NCBI GenBank assembly: GCA_934162445.1
Contig: CAKPIT010000002.1
Coordinates: 1 to 64,000 of the forward strand
DNA length: 64,000 bases
Reading direction: 5' to 3'
DNA from: an uncultured Bacilli bacterium
GTDB taxonomy: Bacteria; Bacillota_I; Bacilli_A; RF39; UBA660
This document shows, one piece after another, positions 34,389 through 44,135 of this stretch (its first letter is position 1; each line of letters starts with the position of its first letter). Position numbers and translations under genes: made by a program. The notes under the pieces were generated by a model, which was not told the origin of the DNA, searched no databases, and worked only from the letters and a program-made list of their open reading frames with translations.

Positions 34389-35985
34389 AAATTGTTGGAT
34401 ATACTTTTGGACCAATTGGAAGACCAATTAAGTACCAGATGATGGTTAATAAAATCCATGTTATAGCAATAATAGCAAAGTATGGCATAATGTGGCCGAT
34501 ACTGTTATGGATGGTAATTGGTTTTTCTTTGTCTTTATTATAAATATTCATATATCCTAGATAAATAGCAAAACAGCCTAATAATGGAGTTATTCCTGTA
34601 GTAATAGAGCTTCCTACTCGTAATATAAATTGAGCGAACGGAGCAGAAATATTAGCTTGCATGAAAGTTGGTACTAAAGTAGGAGCAAATATTTCCCATT
34701 TTAGGGATGGCGTTGGAACAAATAAATTGGCAATTCCAATCATGATGATAGAAAAAATTAGTAAAGGAAAACCAGTGAAACCAACGGTACCAATACTATT
34801 GGCACACCATATGGTAATAATAGTTCCAATATTAGTATGTTTAAAAATGGAAACGAATTGAGAAACGGCAAAAATAAGAAGTATCAATTCACCAATTGGT
34901 TCAAAAGTTTTCTTACATTTATTAATTATATCTTTATCATTTTTAACACTCTTAGCACCAATACCATAGGCTAGACCAACAACAATTAGGAATAAGCACA
35001 TCATGTAGGTAAATCCATCTTGGAAATAAGATGATTTACCAAACAATTGACCAAGATAAGTATCTTCTTCCATATCAAGAAGCATACCTGATTTAGGAAG
35101 ATTTGGAATAATCATATAGGTAAATAAAAGAATAATGATAATAGCGGCTATTAAAGCATATTTTAAGCCTTTTTTTTCGTTCATTTCTTTTTCTAATTTT
35201 TGTTGTTCTAATTCTTTAACATCACTGACTACTAATTCTTCAGTTTTAGACAATTCTTGTTTTTCTTTATAGCGACCAAAACGAGGAGCAATTATTTTCT
35301 CTACAATAATAGTACCAACAATTGATAAAATAATAGAAAAAGCAATAATGATGTAAAGATTTGAAGTTAGACTTATATGAGAGTTAGCATCAATTAATCT
35401 AGCAGCTGAAGTTGTATCGGGAATGAGATTAACTTCCATACTACCTACAAAGATGGAAACGCCATAACCAAAGGCTACTCCACAAAAAGCGGAAATAATA
35501 CCAATATGAGGATTACGATTATTTAAAAGAAATAATAAGGCCGATGTTGGTATTAAAAAGACATAACCAATATCGTTTATTAAAGATGAAATAGTCGCAA
35601 TAAAAATTATGATAAAGGTAACTATTTTTTTATCTATTTTTATGAGAACTCTTTTACATAAAGTATCTAGAAGCCCTGTTGCTTCTATGACACTCAAACC
35701 AATTAAGGTTAAAAGAAGAGTTCCTAGGGGAGCAAAACTTAAAAATGAGGTCATAGCATTACTGAAAATATACTTCATACCATCAAAGGTCAAAAGATTT
35801 TCAACGGTTACTAGGGTACTTTCTAATTCATTTGTAGTAGGACTTATACTGTTATATGTCGCTTGCATTTGAAGATTTGATAAAATTGCACTAAGTAAAA
35901 TAACAAATAAGGTTAAAACTATATAAATAGTAACGGGATGAATATAAAATTTCTTTAACTTAAGCTTTTTTTTGTTATTATGCAT
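34387..35985 (-). CDS. AbgT-family transporter
   Basis: 532 residues with about a dozen membrane helices. The AbgT family (p-aminobenzoyl-glutamate uptake or sulfonamide efflux) is indicated by PLGTLLLTLIGLSVIEATGL in the N-terminal half, and by NLFVPTPSLKWEIFAPTLVP and LRVGSSITTGITPLLGCFA near the end. A charged cytoplasmic loop at about 240-270 separates the halves. The actual substrate cannot be told from sequence. Its start overlaps the DUF951 gene by eight bases. Confidence 0.88.
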   Translation of the reverse strand: MHNNKKKLKLKKFYIHPVTIYIVLTLFVILLSAILSNLQMQATYNSISPTTNELESTLVTVENLLTFDGMKYIFSNAMTSFLSFAPLGTLLLTLIGLSVIEATGLLDTLCKRVLIKIDKKIVTFIIIFIATISSLINDIGYVFLIPTSALLFLLNNRNPHIGIISAFCGVAFGYGVSIFVGSMEVNLIPDTTSAARLIDANSHISLTSNLYIIIAFSIILSIVGTIIVEKIIAPRFGRYKEKQELSKTEELVVSDVKELEQQKLEKEMNEKKGLKYALIAAIIIILLFTYMIIPNLPKSGMLLDMEEDTYLGQLFGKSSYFQDGFTYMMCLFLIVVGLAYGIGAKSVKNDKDIINKCKKTFEPIGELILLIFAVSQFVSIFKHTNIGTIITIWCANSIGTVGFTGFPLLIFSIIMIGIANLFVPTPSLKWEIFAPTLVPTFMQANISAPFAQFILRVGSSITTGITPLLGCFAIYLGYMNIYNKDKEKPITIHNSIGHIMPYFAIIAITWILLTIIWYLIGLPIGPKVYPTI

Positions 35986-36181
35986 TATTATTCTCCTTTA
36001 CTATTACTTTTTTTAATTTTTTATTAAAATCTATTCTTGGTAAAAAAATTAGACGACCACAATTTAGGCACTTTAATTTTATGTCAGCCCCAAGGCGGAC
36101 AATTTCCCATTCATTACTACCACAAGGGTGACCTTTTTTCATAATAACGTGATCGTTTAAATGATATTCTTTATTCTCCAT
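35978..36181 (-). CDS. DUF951 zinc-ribbon-like protein (YyzM family)
   Basis: 67 residues. The motifs VIMKKGHPCGSNEWEIVRLG and LKCLNCGRLIFLPR, with cysteines HPC and CLNC that could bind zinc, identify DUF951. Family members are found next to ychF and mscS near the origin of Bacilli; function unknown. It overlaps mscS by 11 bases and the transporter by eight. Confidence 0.88.
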   Translation of the reverse strand: MENKEYHLNDHVIMKKGHPCGSNEWEIVRLGADIKLKCLNCGRLIFLPRIDFNKKLKKVIVKENNNA

Positions 36182-36980
36182 TATAAACCTCCATATGGGT
36201 TTTGGGTAAGTTGATATTGGCTTTTAATAAAGCTTTTTGAATATCTTTTCGCATTTTTCTTTCAACATCAAAATTTTGATTTGGTAAAGTCTTAACGACT
36301 ATTTTATATAAAAGCGCAGTTTCTGATATTTTATCAATACCCCATAGTTCACTTTTCCCTTTTAAATTCTTATAAGTTTCATCGATAGTTGCAAGGGTTT
36401 TAGTAATAACTTTATCTACTTTATCTAAGTCATTTTGATAATCTATTAAGATATCAACTTCGGCTAAAGAAGGGTTTAAACTATAATTTATAATTTCATT
36501 AATACTATGATTGGAAATGATTTTAACACTACCGTTATAATTTTTTATTCTAGTAGTCTTTAAACCCATGTTGATAACTTCACCACGAAAGCCATTAATA
36601 GAGACATTATCGCCTATTTCAAATTGATTTTCAAGAATAATGGAAATACCGGCAATAAAGTCTTTAGCAAGATCTTGAAAAGCGAGAGTTAAAACAGCAG
36701 CAATAATACCTAGTCCAGCAAAGATTTTACTAACATCGATACCAACACTACTTAAAATGATCAAGATGGTTATTAAAAAGATTATATATTTAATGCAGTT
36801 ATTGATAACTAGTAGAGATGTTTTAATTCGTTTTCTATTTTTTACAGATAATTTTTTTGTATTGTTCATTGTCTTTGAAGTTAATAAAGATAGAAGTTTA
36901 TATATGATATAGGCAATTCCCATATAGATAATTGGTCTTATGATATATATAAATAGATCTGTTTTTACAAATTCCTTCAA
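36171..36980 (-). CDS. MscS-family mechanosensitive channel
   Basis: 269 residues. Three N-terminal membrane helices, then the MscS core: pore-lining helix rich in Gly/Ala (KIFAGLGIIAAVLTLAFQ), the hinge DLAKDFIAGISIILENQFEIGD and the beta domain VSINGFRGEVINMGLKTTRI. It should open under membrane tension. It lies between parB and DUF951, as the Bacillus origin region shows. Confidence 0.93.
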   Translation of the reverse strand: MKEFVKTDLFIYIIRPIIYMGIAYIIYKLLSLLTSKTMNNTKKLSVKNRKRIKTSLLVINNCIKYIIFLITILIILSSVGIDVSKIFAGLGIIAAVLTLAFQDLAKDFIAGISIILENQFEIGDNVSINGFRGEVINMGLKTTRIKNYNGSVKIISNHSINEIINYSLNPSLAEVDILIDYQNDLDKVDKVITKTLATIDETYKNLKGKSELWGIDKISETALLYKIVVKTLPNQNFDVERKMRKDIQKALLKANINLPKTHMEVYNGE

Positions 36981-36993
36981 AATTATGACCTCC

Positions 36994-37878
36994 TTATTTA
37001 TCTAGATGCATTATTTCTAAAATTCTTGTTAAATCACTAGCACTGGTAAAGTTTATTTCAAGATGATTTTTAGTAATTTTTACTTTTGTTCCTAGTTTTT
37101 CACATAAATCACTTTCTAAATATGAAAATTCATTTGATTTATGAGTTTTAGGTTTGATTTCTTTTTTACGATGGAAATCTTCTTTAGATGTAGTTATTTC
37201 TTCTAACTTACGAACACTTAAATTTTCATTAATTATTTTTTCGGCTAAGTCTAGAGCCTGATCTTTGTTTTCTAATTTACTTAGGACTCTAGCATGACCC
37301 ATTGATAGTTCGCCTTTAATAATTTCATCTTTAATTTCAGCCGGTAAATTTAAAAGGCCAAGCATATTGGTAATATGGCTACGAGATTTTCCTACTTTAG
37401 TTGCTAATTCTTCTTGAGTTAGATTTAGTTTAGTTTTTAACATGTTATAGGCTTCAGCTTCTTCTAAAGGACTTAAATTTTCCCGTTGTAAATTTTCAAG
37501 AAGAGCTATTTCCATCATTTCTTCATCAGTTAAATCTTTAATAATAGCAGGAATTTTTGTTAAACCAGCAATTTTACTAGCTTTAACACGACGTTCTCCA
37601 GCTATTATTTCATAACCTTTTATGCTTTTTTTGGCAATAATTGGTTGAAATACACCATGTTCTTTAATGGATGCTGCTAATTCATTCAAACTATCTTCAT
37701 CAAATGTTTTTCGTGGTTGATATGGGTTACTTCTTAACTCATCTAAAGAAATTTCAGTAATTTGATTTTTAGGGGTAGTATCAATTATTTTTTGTTCTAC
37801 TTCACTCATACTAATTTGTTCGTTATTAAATAATTCTTCTAAGCCTCTTCCTAGGGCTCTTCTTTTAGTGTTCTCCAT
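36994..37878 (-). CDS. parB: Chromosome partitioning protein ParB (Spo0J)
   Basis: 294 residues. The N-terminal ParA-stimulating peptide (KRRALGRGLEELF) is followed by the CTP-binding ParB domain with NPYQPRKTF (51-59) and GERR (94-97), then the HTH GKSRSHITNMLGLL and a C-terminal dimer domain. Arg166 after GKS and Gly194 before HAR (MGHARVL) are parS-type specificity residues. It loads at parS as a CTP-dependent sliding clamp. ATG 37878 overlaps the end of parA. Four perfect parS sites lie at 55.48-56.26 kb. Confidence 0.96.
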   Translation of the reverse strand: MENTKRRALGRGLEELFNNEQISMSEVEQKIIDTTPKNQITEISLDELRSNPYQPRKTFDEDSLNELAASIKEHGVFQPIIAKKSIKGYEIIAGERRVKASKIAGLTKIPAIIKDLTDEEMMEIALLENLQRENLSPLEEAEAYNMLKTKLNLTQEELATKVGKSRSHITNMLGLLNLPAEIKDEIIKGELSMGHARVLSKLENKDQALDLAEKIINENLSVRKLEEITTSKEDFHRKKEIKPKTHKSNEFSYLESDLCEKLGTKVKITKNHLEINFTSASDLTRILEIMHLDK

Positions 37879-38656
37879 TTCGATCAATCACTTCCTTTGC
37901 TAAATTTAAATAGGCTTCAGATCCTTTACTTTTAGGATCATAAACTATTATTGGCTCGCCATGGGATGGCGCTTCAGTTAGTCTTATTAAACGAGGAATA
38001 ATGGTATTGTAAACTTTTTCTTTGAAAAACTTACGGATATCATCTACTACTTCAAAACCTAGATTAGTTCTTGAATCTAACATTGTTAAAAGAACGCCTT
38101 CAATATCTAAATTGGGATTTAATTGTTTTTGGGCTAGTCGAACAGTATTTAGTAATTGCATAATTCCTTCTAGAGCAAAAAATTCACATTGAACAGGGAT
38201 AATAACTGAATCACTTGCTGTTAGGGCATTAGTCGTTATTAATCCTAGTGAGGGAGGACAATCAATTATTATAAAATCAAAATTATCATCTTGTAATTCT
38301 TGAAGATGGGTCTTTAATTGAGCTCCTTTGGCAAACCCCGGTTCACTTTGACTTTTTTCTAATAATTCAATGTCTAGACCTGCTAAATTAATGGTGGCAG
38401 GAAGAACATATAGTTTCTTATATTTTGTTTTTAACATTGCATCTTTGGTGTTACATTTGTTGGTTAAAACATCATAAATACTTAAATCAATATCTCCTTT
38501 ATTAATACCAACACCGGTTGTAGTATTACCTTGCGGATCCAAGTCTATTAATAACACTTTTTTACCTAAATATGCTAATGAGGCTGATAAATTTATACTA
38601 GTGGTTGTCTTACCTACTCCACCTTTTTGATTTACTAATGAAATTACTTTTGTCAT
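37865..38656 (-). CDS. parA: Chromosome partitioning ATPase ParA (Soj)
   Basis: 263 residues with the deviant Walker A KGGVGKTTTSINL at 10-22, LLIDLDPQGNTTTG (A') and FIIIDCPPSLGLIT (Walker B). It has no N-terminal HTH, as is typical of chromosomal Soj, which binds DNA nonspecifically and also regulates DnaA. It overlaps parB by 14 bases. A terminator separates it from noc, and a TACAAT box (38686-38691, minus) may serve as its own promoter. Confidence 0.96.
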   Translation of the reverse strand: MTKVISLVNQKGGVGKTTTSINLSASLAYLGKKVLLIDLDPQGNTTTGVGINKGDIDLSIYDVLTNKCNTKDAMLKTKYKKLYVLPATINLAGLDIELLEKSQSEPGFAKGAQLKTHLQELQDDNFDFIIIDCPPSLGLITTNALTASDSVIIPVQCEFFALEGIMQLLNTVRLAQKQLNPNLDIEGVLLTMLDSRTNLGFEVVDDIRKFFKEKVYNTIIPRLIRLTEAPSHGEPIIVYDPKSKGSEAYLNLAKEVIDRNGEH

Positions 38657-38724
38657 GTTATCACTCTTTCTTCCTTGTCTTATTTATTGTATCAAAAATA
38701 TATAATTATGAAAACTACTTTATT

Positions 38725-38749
38725 TAAAAAAGTAGACATAATCTACTCT
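38725..38749 (-). terminator. Terminator between noc and parA
   Basis: AGTAGA / TCTACT stem with a five-base loop on the minus strand, then TTTTTT. It overlaps the noc stop and would uncouple noc from parA-parB. Confidence 0.8.
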
Positions 38750-40101
38750 TTTGGGTCCTTAGCAATTTTGATAACTATTTGATAATTATTGACTAAATCC
38801 ATTTCATCTGTATCTATTTTGATACCACTTGCCTCTAATTTTTTAACAGTATCTCTTAAAATACTTATAGATTCATTAATAGTCATTTTAGGGGTTGCTT
38901 GGTCTTGATTATTTTGTTCAGTTACTTCTTGTCTAAAGATAGGATTACGAGCAAAAGGATTATTATATGGATCAACAGGAGCAATTGGTGGAGTTTTATC
39001 TTCTTGTTGATTCATTCCCGCTAATAATGTATCCATTGACGTACTAGTAGCATCATTGATATTAGGAGTTTCTGTTGCTACACTAAAAGGATCTGATGAT
39101 TTGATAGTAGTATCTGAAGCTGGAGATACTTTGGTTGCCTCTTGAGTTGGTTTCTCAGTTGGTGTTAAAGTTGTATCAAAGAATTTAAAGGTTGGTTCTT
39201 GAGAGAGACTACTCGTTTCGTGATTATCAACTGATAGGAAGTTAGCCATATTTGGTTTTTCTGTTTGAACATTTATATCTTGAGCATTATCTTTTAATTC
39301 ATTGATATCTATTGGTTTTGTGGCGGTACTTTCTAAATTATCAGTAGTACTTGGAGTATCGTAGTCAATAAATTTAGGAGGAGTTGAATAATCTATACCA
39401 ACATTTTGATTAAAGTCATTTGTTGGTTGTGTTAATGGTGTAGTACTTACTTTTGGGGTATTTAATAAGTTTTCAACTTCATTAACACTTATTTTTTCCT
39501 CTTTTGGTTTGATTTTATCTTCTAGTTCTCTTACAGTCATTTTATTTGCTATTACTTCTTTCAATAATTTTTTTTGCTCTTCAGGCTCTACACTTAAAAG
39601 AGTTCTAGCATGACGTTCTGAAATTTCATCTTTTAATAGAGCATCTTGAACTTCATCAGTTAAAGATAAAAGACGTAGTTTATTGGCTACAGCACTTTGA
39701 CTTTTGCCCATAGTTTTTGCTAGTTCTTCTTGCGTCATTTGATCTAATTCAAGAATTTTTTGATAAGTTTTAGCTTCTTCAATTGGATTTAGATTTTTCC
39801 GTTGAAGATTTTCTAAAAGAGCAACTTTACTACTTTCTTTATCATCTAAATTGCGAACAATAGCAGGAATTTTGGTTAAACCAGCTAAAGCTGATGCTTT
39901 ATACCGTCTTTCGCCAGCTATTATTTCATATTTATTGCCAATATTACGGACAATTATGGGTTGGATTACACCATGTTCTTTGATAGAAACTGCTAATTCT
40001 TTTAAAGCTTTTTCATCAAATACTTGTCGTGGTTGAAATCTATTTGGAATTATATCATCTAAGTGTAAATATACTACTTCATTATCTTTTTGATCTATCA
40101 T
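38743..40101 (-). CDS. noc: Noc, ParB-family nucleoid occlusion protein (long-linker form)
   Basis: 452 residues, against about 280 in Bacillus Noc. The CTP-binding domain has RFQPRQVFD (21-29) and GERR (63-66). The HTH is GKSQSAVANKLRLLSL. Specificity positions are Noc-like: Gln135, Lys141 and Arg163 (ERHAR). Residues ~208-405 are a disordered Thr/Pro/Asn/Ser-rich linker. The last ~46 residues (ISILRDTVKKLEASGI then NNYQIVIKIAK) match the Noc dimer domain. The amphipathic N-terminal membrane helix of Bacillus Noc is absent. It sits after rsmG, the canonical noc position. ATG 40101 follows GAGGG; an ATG two codons earlier is too close to it. Five perfect Noc sites lie at 55.39-56.28 kb. Confidence 0.92.
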   Translation of the reverse strand: MIDQKDNEVVYLHLDDIIPNRFQPRQVFDEKALKELAVSIKEHGVIQPIIVRNIGNKYEIIAGERRYKASALAGLTKIPAIVRNLDDKESSKVALLENLQRKNLNPIEEAKTYQKILELDQMTQEELAKTMGKSQSAVANKLRLLSLTDEVQDALLKDEISERHARTLLSVEPEEQKKLLKEVIANKMTVRELEDKIKPKEEKISVNEVENLLNTPKVSTTPLTQPTNDFNQNVGIDYSTPPKFIDYDTPSTTDNLESTATKPIDINELKDNAQDINVQTEKPNMANFLSVDNHETSSLSQEPTFKFFDTTLTPTEKPTQEATKVSPASDTTIKSSDPFSVATETPNINDATSTSMDTLLAGMNQQEDKTPPIAPVDPYNNPFARNPIFRQEVTEQNNQDQATPKMTINESISILRDTVKKLEASGIKIDTDEMDLVNNYQIVIKIAKDPKE

Positions 40102-40171
40102 TTTCATCCCTCTTTTATCTTTTTTATTTTTCTACTAGTAACAGTATAGCATTTTTTTTAAAAGGATGCCA

Positions 40172-40816
40172 CTAATATTTACTGATTTTTAAAATTGTTC
40201 TTTGTGATTGTTCAATAGGAAGATTAAAAGTTATTTCATCATCTAGATGATAATGGTATTTTTTGAAAAGAGGAAGAGCTTCTTTTAGTTCAGTTTCAAT
40301 GTTTCCTTTCATGGCTAGAAAGCAACCACTGGGTTTTACTAAAGGCATAGTCCAATTTAAAAGTTTAGGAAGAGAAGCGACGGCTCTTGCCGTTACAATA
40401 TCAAATTTAGCTTGTTTTTTGATTAGGTCTTCTGCTCTTATATGGTAAGCTTTAATATTTTTTAAATCTAGTTTTTTTATTACTTCATTTAAGTAATCTA
40501 CACGTTTTTGTCTAGCATCTATTAAAGTTATATCTAAATTTGGAAAAAAGATTTTTAAAACTATTCCGGGAAACCCTGCTCCGCTACCAACATCACAAAG
40601 GGTTTGAAACTTACTAAGATCTAAGGCTTTAAAAAGAGTGAGACTATCATAGAAGTGTTTTAAATAAACATCTTCTTTAGTAGTTATTCTAGTTAAATTC
40701 ATATACTGATTTTTAGCTATTAATATTTCATAAAATTTGTTTAGGGATGAAGCTTTTTCTTCAGTTAAATTTAGGCCAAGTTTATTAAGTTCTAGAGCAA
40801 ATTCTTGTTCAGTCAT
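40172..40816 (-). CDS. rsmG: 16S rRNA (guanine-527-N7)-methyltransferase
   Basis: 214 residues. SAM-binding motif DVGSGAGFPGIVLKI at about 76-90, then ARQKRVDYLNEV and VTARAVASLPKLL. It methylates G527 of 16S rRNA. Its start overlaps mnmG by eight bases, in the conserved mnmE-mnmG-rsmG order. Confidence 0.96.
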   Translation of the reverse strand: MTEQEFALELNKLGLNLTEEKASSLNKFYEILIAKNQYMNLTRITTKEDVYLKHFYDSLTLFKALDLSKFQTLCDVGSGAGFPGIVLKIFFPNLDITLIDARQKRVDYLNEVIKKLDLKNIKAYHIRAEDLIKKQAKFDIVTARAVASLPKLLNWTMPLVKPSGCFLAMKGNIETELKEALPLFKKYHYHLDDEITFNLPIEQSQRTILKISKY

Positions 40817-42680
40817 TAGTTTTCATTCCTCTTTTCTTTAGATAAATAGATAAAATAGCAATATCAGCAGGATTTACACCACTTATTCTACTGGCTTGAC
40901 CTAAGGTTAGAGGCCTTATTTTCTCTAATTTTTCTAAGGCTTCACTAGCAATATTTGGAATTAGATGATAGTTTATATCATCAGGAATGCTTTTAGTTTC
41001 TAAATCTAACATTTTTAAAGCATCTTTAGTAGCTTTTTTTATATAACCTTCATAAGAAATATTAATTTCAACTTCTTTTTTGACTTCTTTATCATATTTA
41101 GATAAATCTATAAAGTTTTCTAGTGATGTTATAGTTATTTCTGGACGTTTTAATAATTCTTTTAAAGTAATACTATCTTTTATTGGTGAAGTTTCTAGTT
41201 GAGTTAATTTAGCATTAATTTCTTTAGTTGGTGTAATTTTTGTTTTTTCTAATAGGATTTCTAGTTCGCTTATTTGGGACTTTTTAACAAGAAAGTTTTG
41301 ATATATTTCATCATTTATTAATCCTAAGTCATGACCATATTCACGCAATCTTAAATCAGCATTGTCATCGCGTAATAGAAGACGATACTCGGCACGAGAA
41401 GTTAATAAACGATATGGATCTTTAATTCCTTTGGTAACTAAATCATCAATTAAAACACCAATATATGATTCATTTCTTTTTAAGATTAATGGTGGTTTTC
41501 CTTCTAGTTTTTGAACGGCATTTATACCAGCAATTAGGCCTTGACCGGCAGCTTCTTCATAACCACTGGTACCATTGATTTGACCGGCTGTAAAAAGATT
41601 TTCTATAATTTTAGTTTCAAGACTTGGTTTTAATTGTCTTGAATCGATAGCATCATATTCGATGGCATAAGCGTAACGTAATATTTTAGCATTTTCCAAC
41701 CCCTTTAGGGAATGAACCATTTCTTCTTGGATTTCATGAGGCATACTGGTAGAAAAACCTTGAAGATAGATATCACTATAGTGGATGCTTTCGGGTTCTA
41801 GGAAAAGTTGATGACGAGATTTATCACTAAATCTAACCACTTTATCTTCAATAGATGGACAATATCTTGGCCCTACTCCTTCAACATAACCACCATACAT
41901 ACTTGATTCTTTTAAATGATCTTTTATGATTTGATGTGTCTTTTCATTAGTATAGACTAAGTGGCAGGGAATTTGATATTGATAAGCGGTAGCTGTTTTA
42001 TTGTCATAAGAAAATGTTAAATCTTCACTAGATCCCTTCTCTTCTGTTAAAACAGAAAAATCAATTGTATCTTTGGCAAGTCGAGGGGGAGTGCCAGTTT
42101 TTAAACGAAGAATATTAAATCCTATTTTTTTTAGAAAAGGACTTAAATAATTGCTTGGTTTTTCACCATGAGGACCACCAGATGTTTTTTCACTTCCTAC
42201 TAGGATAGAACCACGCAAATAGGTTCCAGTTGTTAAAATTACGGTTTTACTTTCAATTCGTTCGTCAGTTTCTAAAATTACACCGGTAACTTTATTGTCA
42301 TCAATAATTAATTCTTTTACTAAACCTTCTTTTAAAGTTAGATTTTTAGTAGAATTTAGGGCCTTTTGCATTTCTTGTTTGTAGACTACTTTATCAGCTT
42401 GAGCTCTTAAGGCCCAAACGGCTGGTCCTTTTTTAGTATTCAACATTTTCATCTGAAGAGAACTTTTATCGGTGTTTTTAGCCATTTCACCTCCTAAAGC
42501 ATCAATTTCACGAACAACGATTCCTTTGGCAGGTCCACCAATGGAAGGGTTACATGGCATATCACCAATGTTATCTAAATTTCCAGTTACTAAAAGGGTT
42601 TTATGATTGGTTCTTGCCCCTGCTAAAGCGGCTTCAATTCCGGCATGGCCACCACCTACTACAATAACGTCATATTTCAT
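40809..42680 (-). CDS. mnmG: tRNA uridine 5-carboxymethylaminomethyl modification enzyme MnmG (GidA)
   Basis: 623 residues. FAD-binding start DVIVVGGGHAGIEAA; signature GGPHGEKPSNYLS; SRAEYRLLLRDDNADLRL and the helical C-terminus ending in SRISGVNPADIAIL. With MnmE it installs cmnm5 on wobble uridines. ATG 42680 follows AAGTGAT; a GTG nine bases earlier overlaps this ribosome-binding site. It lies 18 bases downstream of mnmE. Confidence 0.97.
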   Translation of the reverse strand: MKYDVIVVGGGHAGIEAALAGARTNHKTLLVTGNLDNIGDMPCNPSIGGPAKGIVVREIDALGGEMAKNTDKSSLQMKMLNTKKGPAVWALRAQADKVVYKQEMQKALNSTKNLTLKEGLVKELIIDDNKVTGVILETDERIESKTVILTTGTYLRGSILVGSEKTSGGPHGEKPSNYLSPFLKKIGFNILRLKTGTPPRLAKDTIDFSVLTEEKGSSEDLTFSYDNKTATAYQYQIPCHLVYTNEKTHQIIKDHLKESSMYGGYVEGVGPRYCPSIEDKVVRFSDKSRHQLFLEPESIHYSDIYLQGFSTSMPHEIQEEMVHSLKGLENAKILRYAYAIEYDAIDSRQLKPSLETKIIENLFTAGQINGTSGYEEAAGQGLIAGINAVQKLEGKPPLILKRNESYIGVLIDDLVTKGIKDPYRLLTSRAEYRLLLRDDNADLRLREYGHDLGLINDEIYQNFLVKKSQISELEILLEKTKITPTKEINAKLTQLETSPIKDSITLKELLKRPEITITSLENFIDLSKYDKEVKKEVEINISYEGYIKKATKDALKMLDLETKSIPDDINYHLIPNIASEALEKLEKIRPLTLGQASRISGVNPADIAILSIYLKKRGMKTND

Positions 42681-42698
42681 TTTAATCACTTCTTTCTT

Positions 42699-44057
42699 TT
42701 ACTTTCCAACACAAAAGTTTGAAAATAATTCATCTAATAATTCTTCACTATAATTTTCACCAATAATTTCTCCTAGATAGTAGAAAACATCTTTTAAATC
42801 TACTTCTATTATATCAATTGGAGCATTATTTTCTAAACTGTTTTTGGCTTCTTCTAGACTTTTTAAAGCTTTTTTAGCCAAGATCAATTGGCGATTATTA
42901 GCCAAGTATGTATAATCTTTTTCTAATAGTTCATTTTGATTAAACATTTTTTTAATTTCTTGTTTTAAGGGCATTATACCTTCAATTGAATTAGTATTGG
43001 TACTAACAACATGTGAAAAATTTAAGAATGTTTGATCAACTTTTGATGGTAAATCATTTTTATTTAAGACCACAATGGTATTTTTGGATTTTACTTTTTC
43101 TATAATTATTTTGTCATTTTCTGTTAAAGGTTCACTGCCATTTAAAACGAGAATTATTAAATCAGCATCATTAATCAAATCAAGACTTTTTTCAACACCA
43201 ATTTTTTCTACTTTGTTAGTGGTTTCATGAATCCCTGCAGTATCTATTAAGGATAAGGTTAAGCCATCAAAGGAAATGGTGCCTTCAACAATATCTCTAG
43301 TAGTTCCAGCAACATCAGTTACAATAGCCTTATTTTCTTGTAGAAAAGTATTTAGAATACTACTTTTACCAACATTAGGACGACCAATAATTATAGTTTT
43401 AATACCATTTTTAATAATTTGGCAATCTTCTGAAATAGTTATTAAATTGGATAAATCTTTGGTTAAATCTTTAATTAGAATATTGATGTTATCAAGGGTT
43501 ATTTCTTCAATATCATAGTATTCGGGATAGTCTATGTTCACTTCAATATTAGCTAGTATTTTCTTTATTTTATTGCGAAATGTAGTTATATAGTTTTTTA
43601 AAGAACCGGTTAGATTGGAAATGGCTAATTGGCGGGCAGAATCGGTGTTGCTGTTTATTAAATCCATGACTGATTCAGCTTCTGTTAAATCAATTCGACC
43701 ATTTAAAAAGGCACGTTTAGTAAATTCCCCCGGATCGGCAACACGACATCCTTTTTCTTGTAGAAGTTCAAAAATTTTTAAGGTGGTAGAAATAGCTCCA
43801 TGACAGTTGATTTCAACAACGTTTTCTTTGGTAAAAGTCTTAGGGGCTAACATTACACTTACTAAGACTTCGTCTATTACTTTTTCATTATCAATAATAT
43901 AACCATAATTTATAGTATGACTTTTTACTTTGGTTAAGTCTTTACCTTTAAAAATAGAATTTACAATCGTTAGTGAATCTGGTCCACTGACACGAATTAT
44001 AGAAATAGCCCCTACTCCTAGTTTGGTGGAAATAGCAGCAATGGTATCATTATTCAT
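42699..44057 (-). CDS. mnmE: tRNA modification GTPase MnmE (TrmE)
   Basis: 452 residues. N-terminal formyl-THF-binding domain (DTIAAISTKLGVGAISIIRVSG), helical domain, inserted G domain with GRPNVGKSSILN, DVAGTTRDIVEG, LIDTAGIHET and NKND, and the C-terminal CVGK ending with its catalytic Cys. Partner of MnmG in cmnm5 tRNA modification. It has its own strong promoter behind the jag terminator. Confidence 0.97.
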   Translation of the reverse strand: MNNDTIAAISTKLGVGAISIIRVSGPDSLTIVNSIFKGKDLTKVKSHTINYGYIIDNEKVIDEVLVSVMLAPKTFTKENVVEINCHGAISTTLKIFELLQEKGCRVADPGEFTKRAFLNGRIDLTEAESVMDLINSNTDSARQLAISNLTGSLKNYITTFRNKIKKILANIEVNIDYPEYYDIEEITLDNINILIKDLTKDLSNLITISEDCQIIKNGIKTIIIGRPNVGKSSILNTFLQENKAIVTDVAGTTRDIVEGTISFDGLTLSLIDTAGIHETTNKVEKIGVEKSLDLINDADLIILVLNGSEPLTENDKIIIEKVKSKNTIVVLNKNDLPSKVDQTFLNFSHVVSTNTNSIEGIMPLKQEIKKMFNQNELLEKDYTYLANNRQLILAKKALKSLEEAKNSLENNAPIDIIEVDLKDVFYYLGEIIGENYSEELLDELFSNFCVGK

Positions 44058-44088
44058 ATTTTCATCCCCTTTGTTTTTCAGTTTTATT

Positions 44089-44117
44089 ATTATAAGTGGT
44101 TTTTACTTGTTTGTAAA
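44089..44117 (-). promoter_or_regulatory. Strong predicted promoter for mnmE-mnmG-rsmG-noc
   Basis: Minus-strand TTTACA (44112-44117), exactly 17 bases, then TATAAT (44089-44094), 31 bases before the mnmE start. Confidence 0.8.
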
Positions 44118-44135
44118 TATTATAATTTTTTATAT

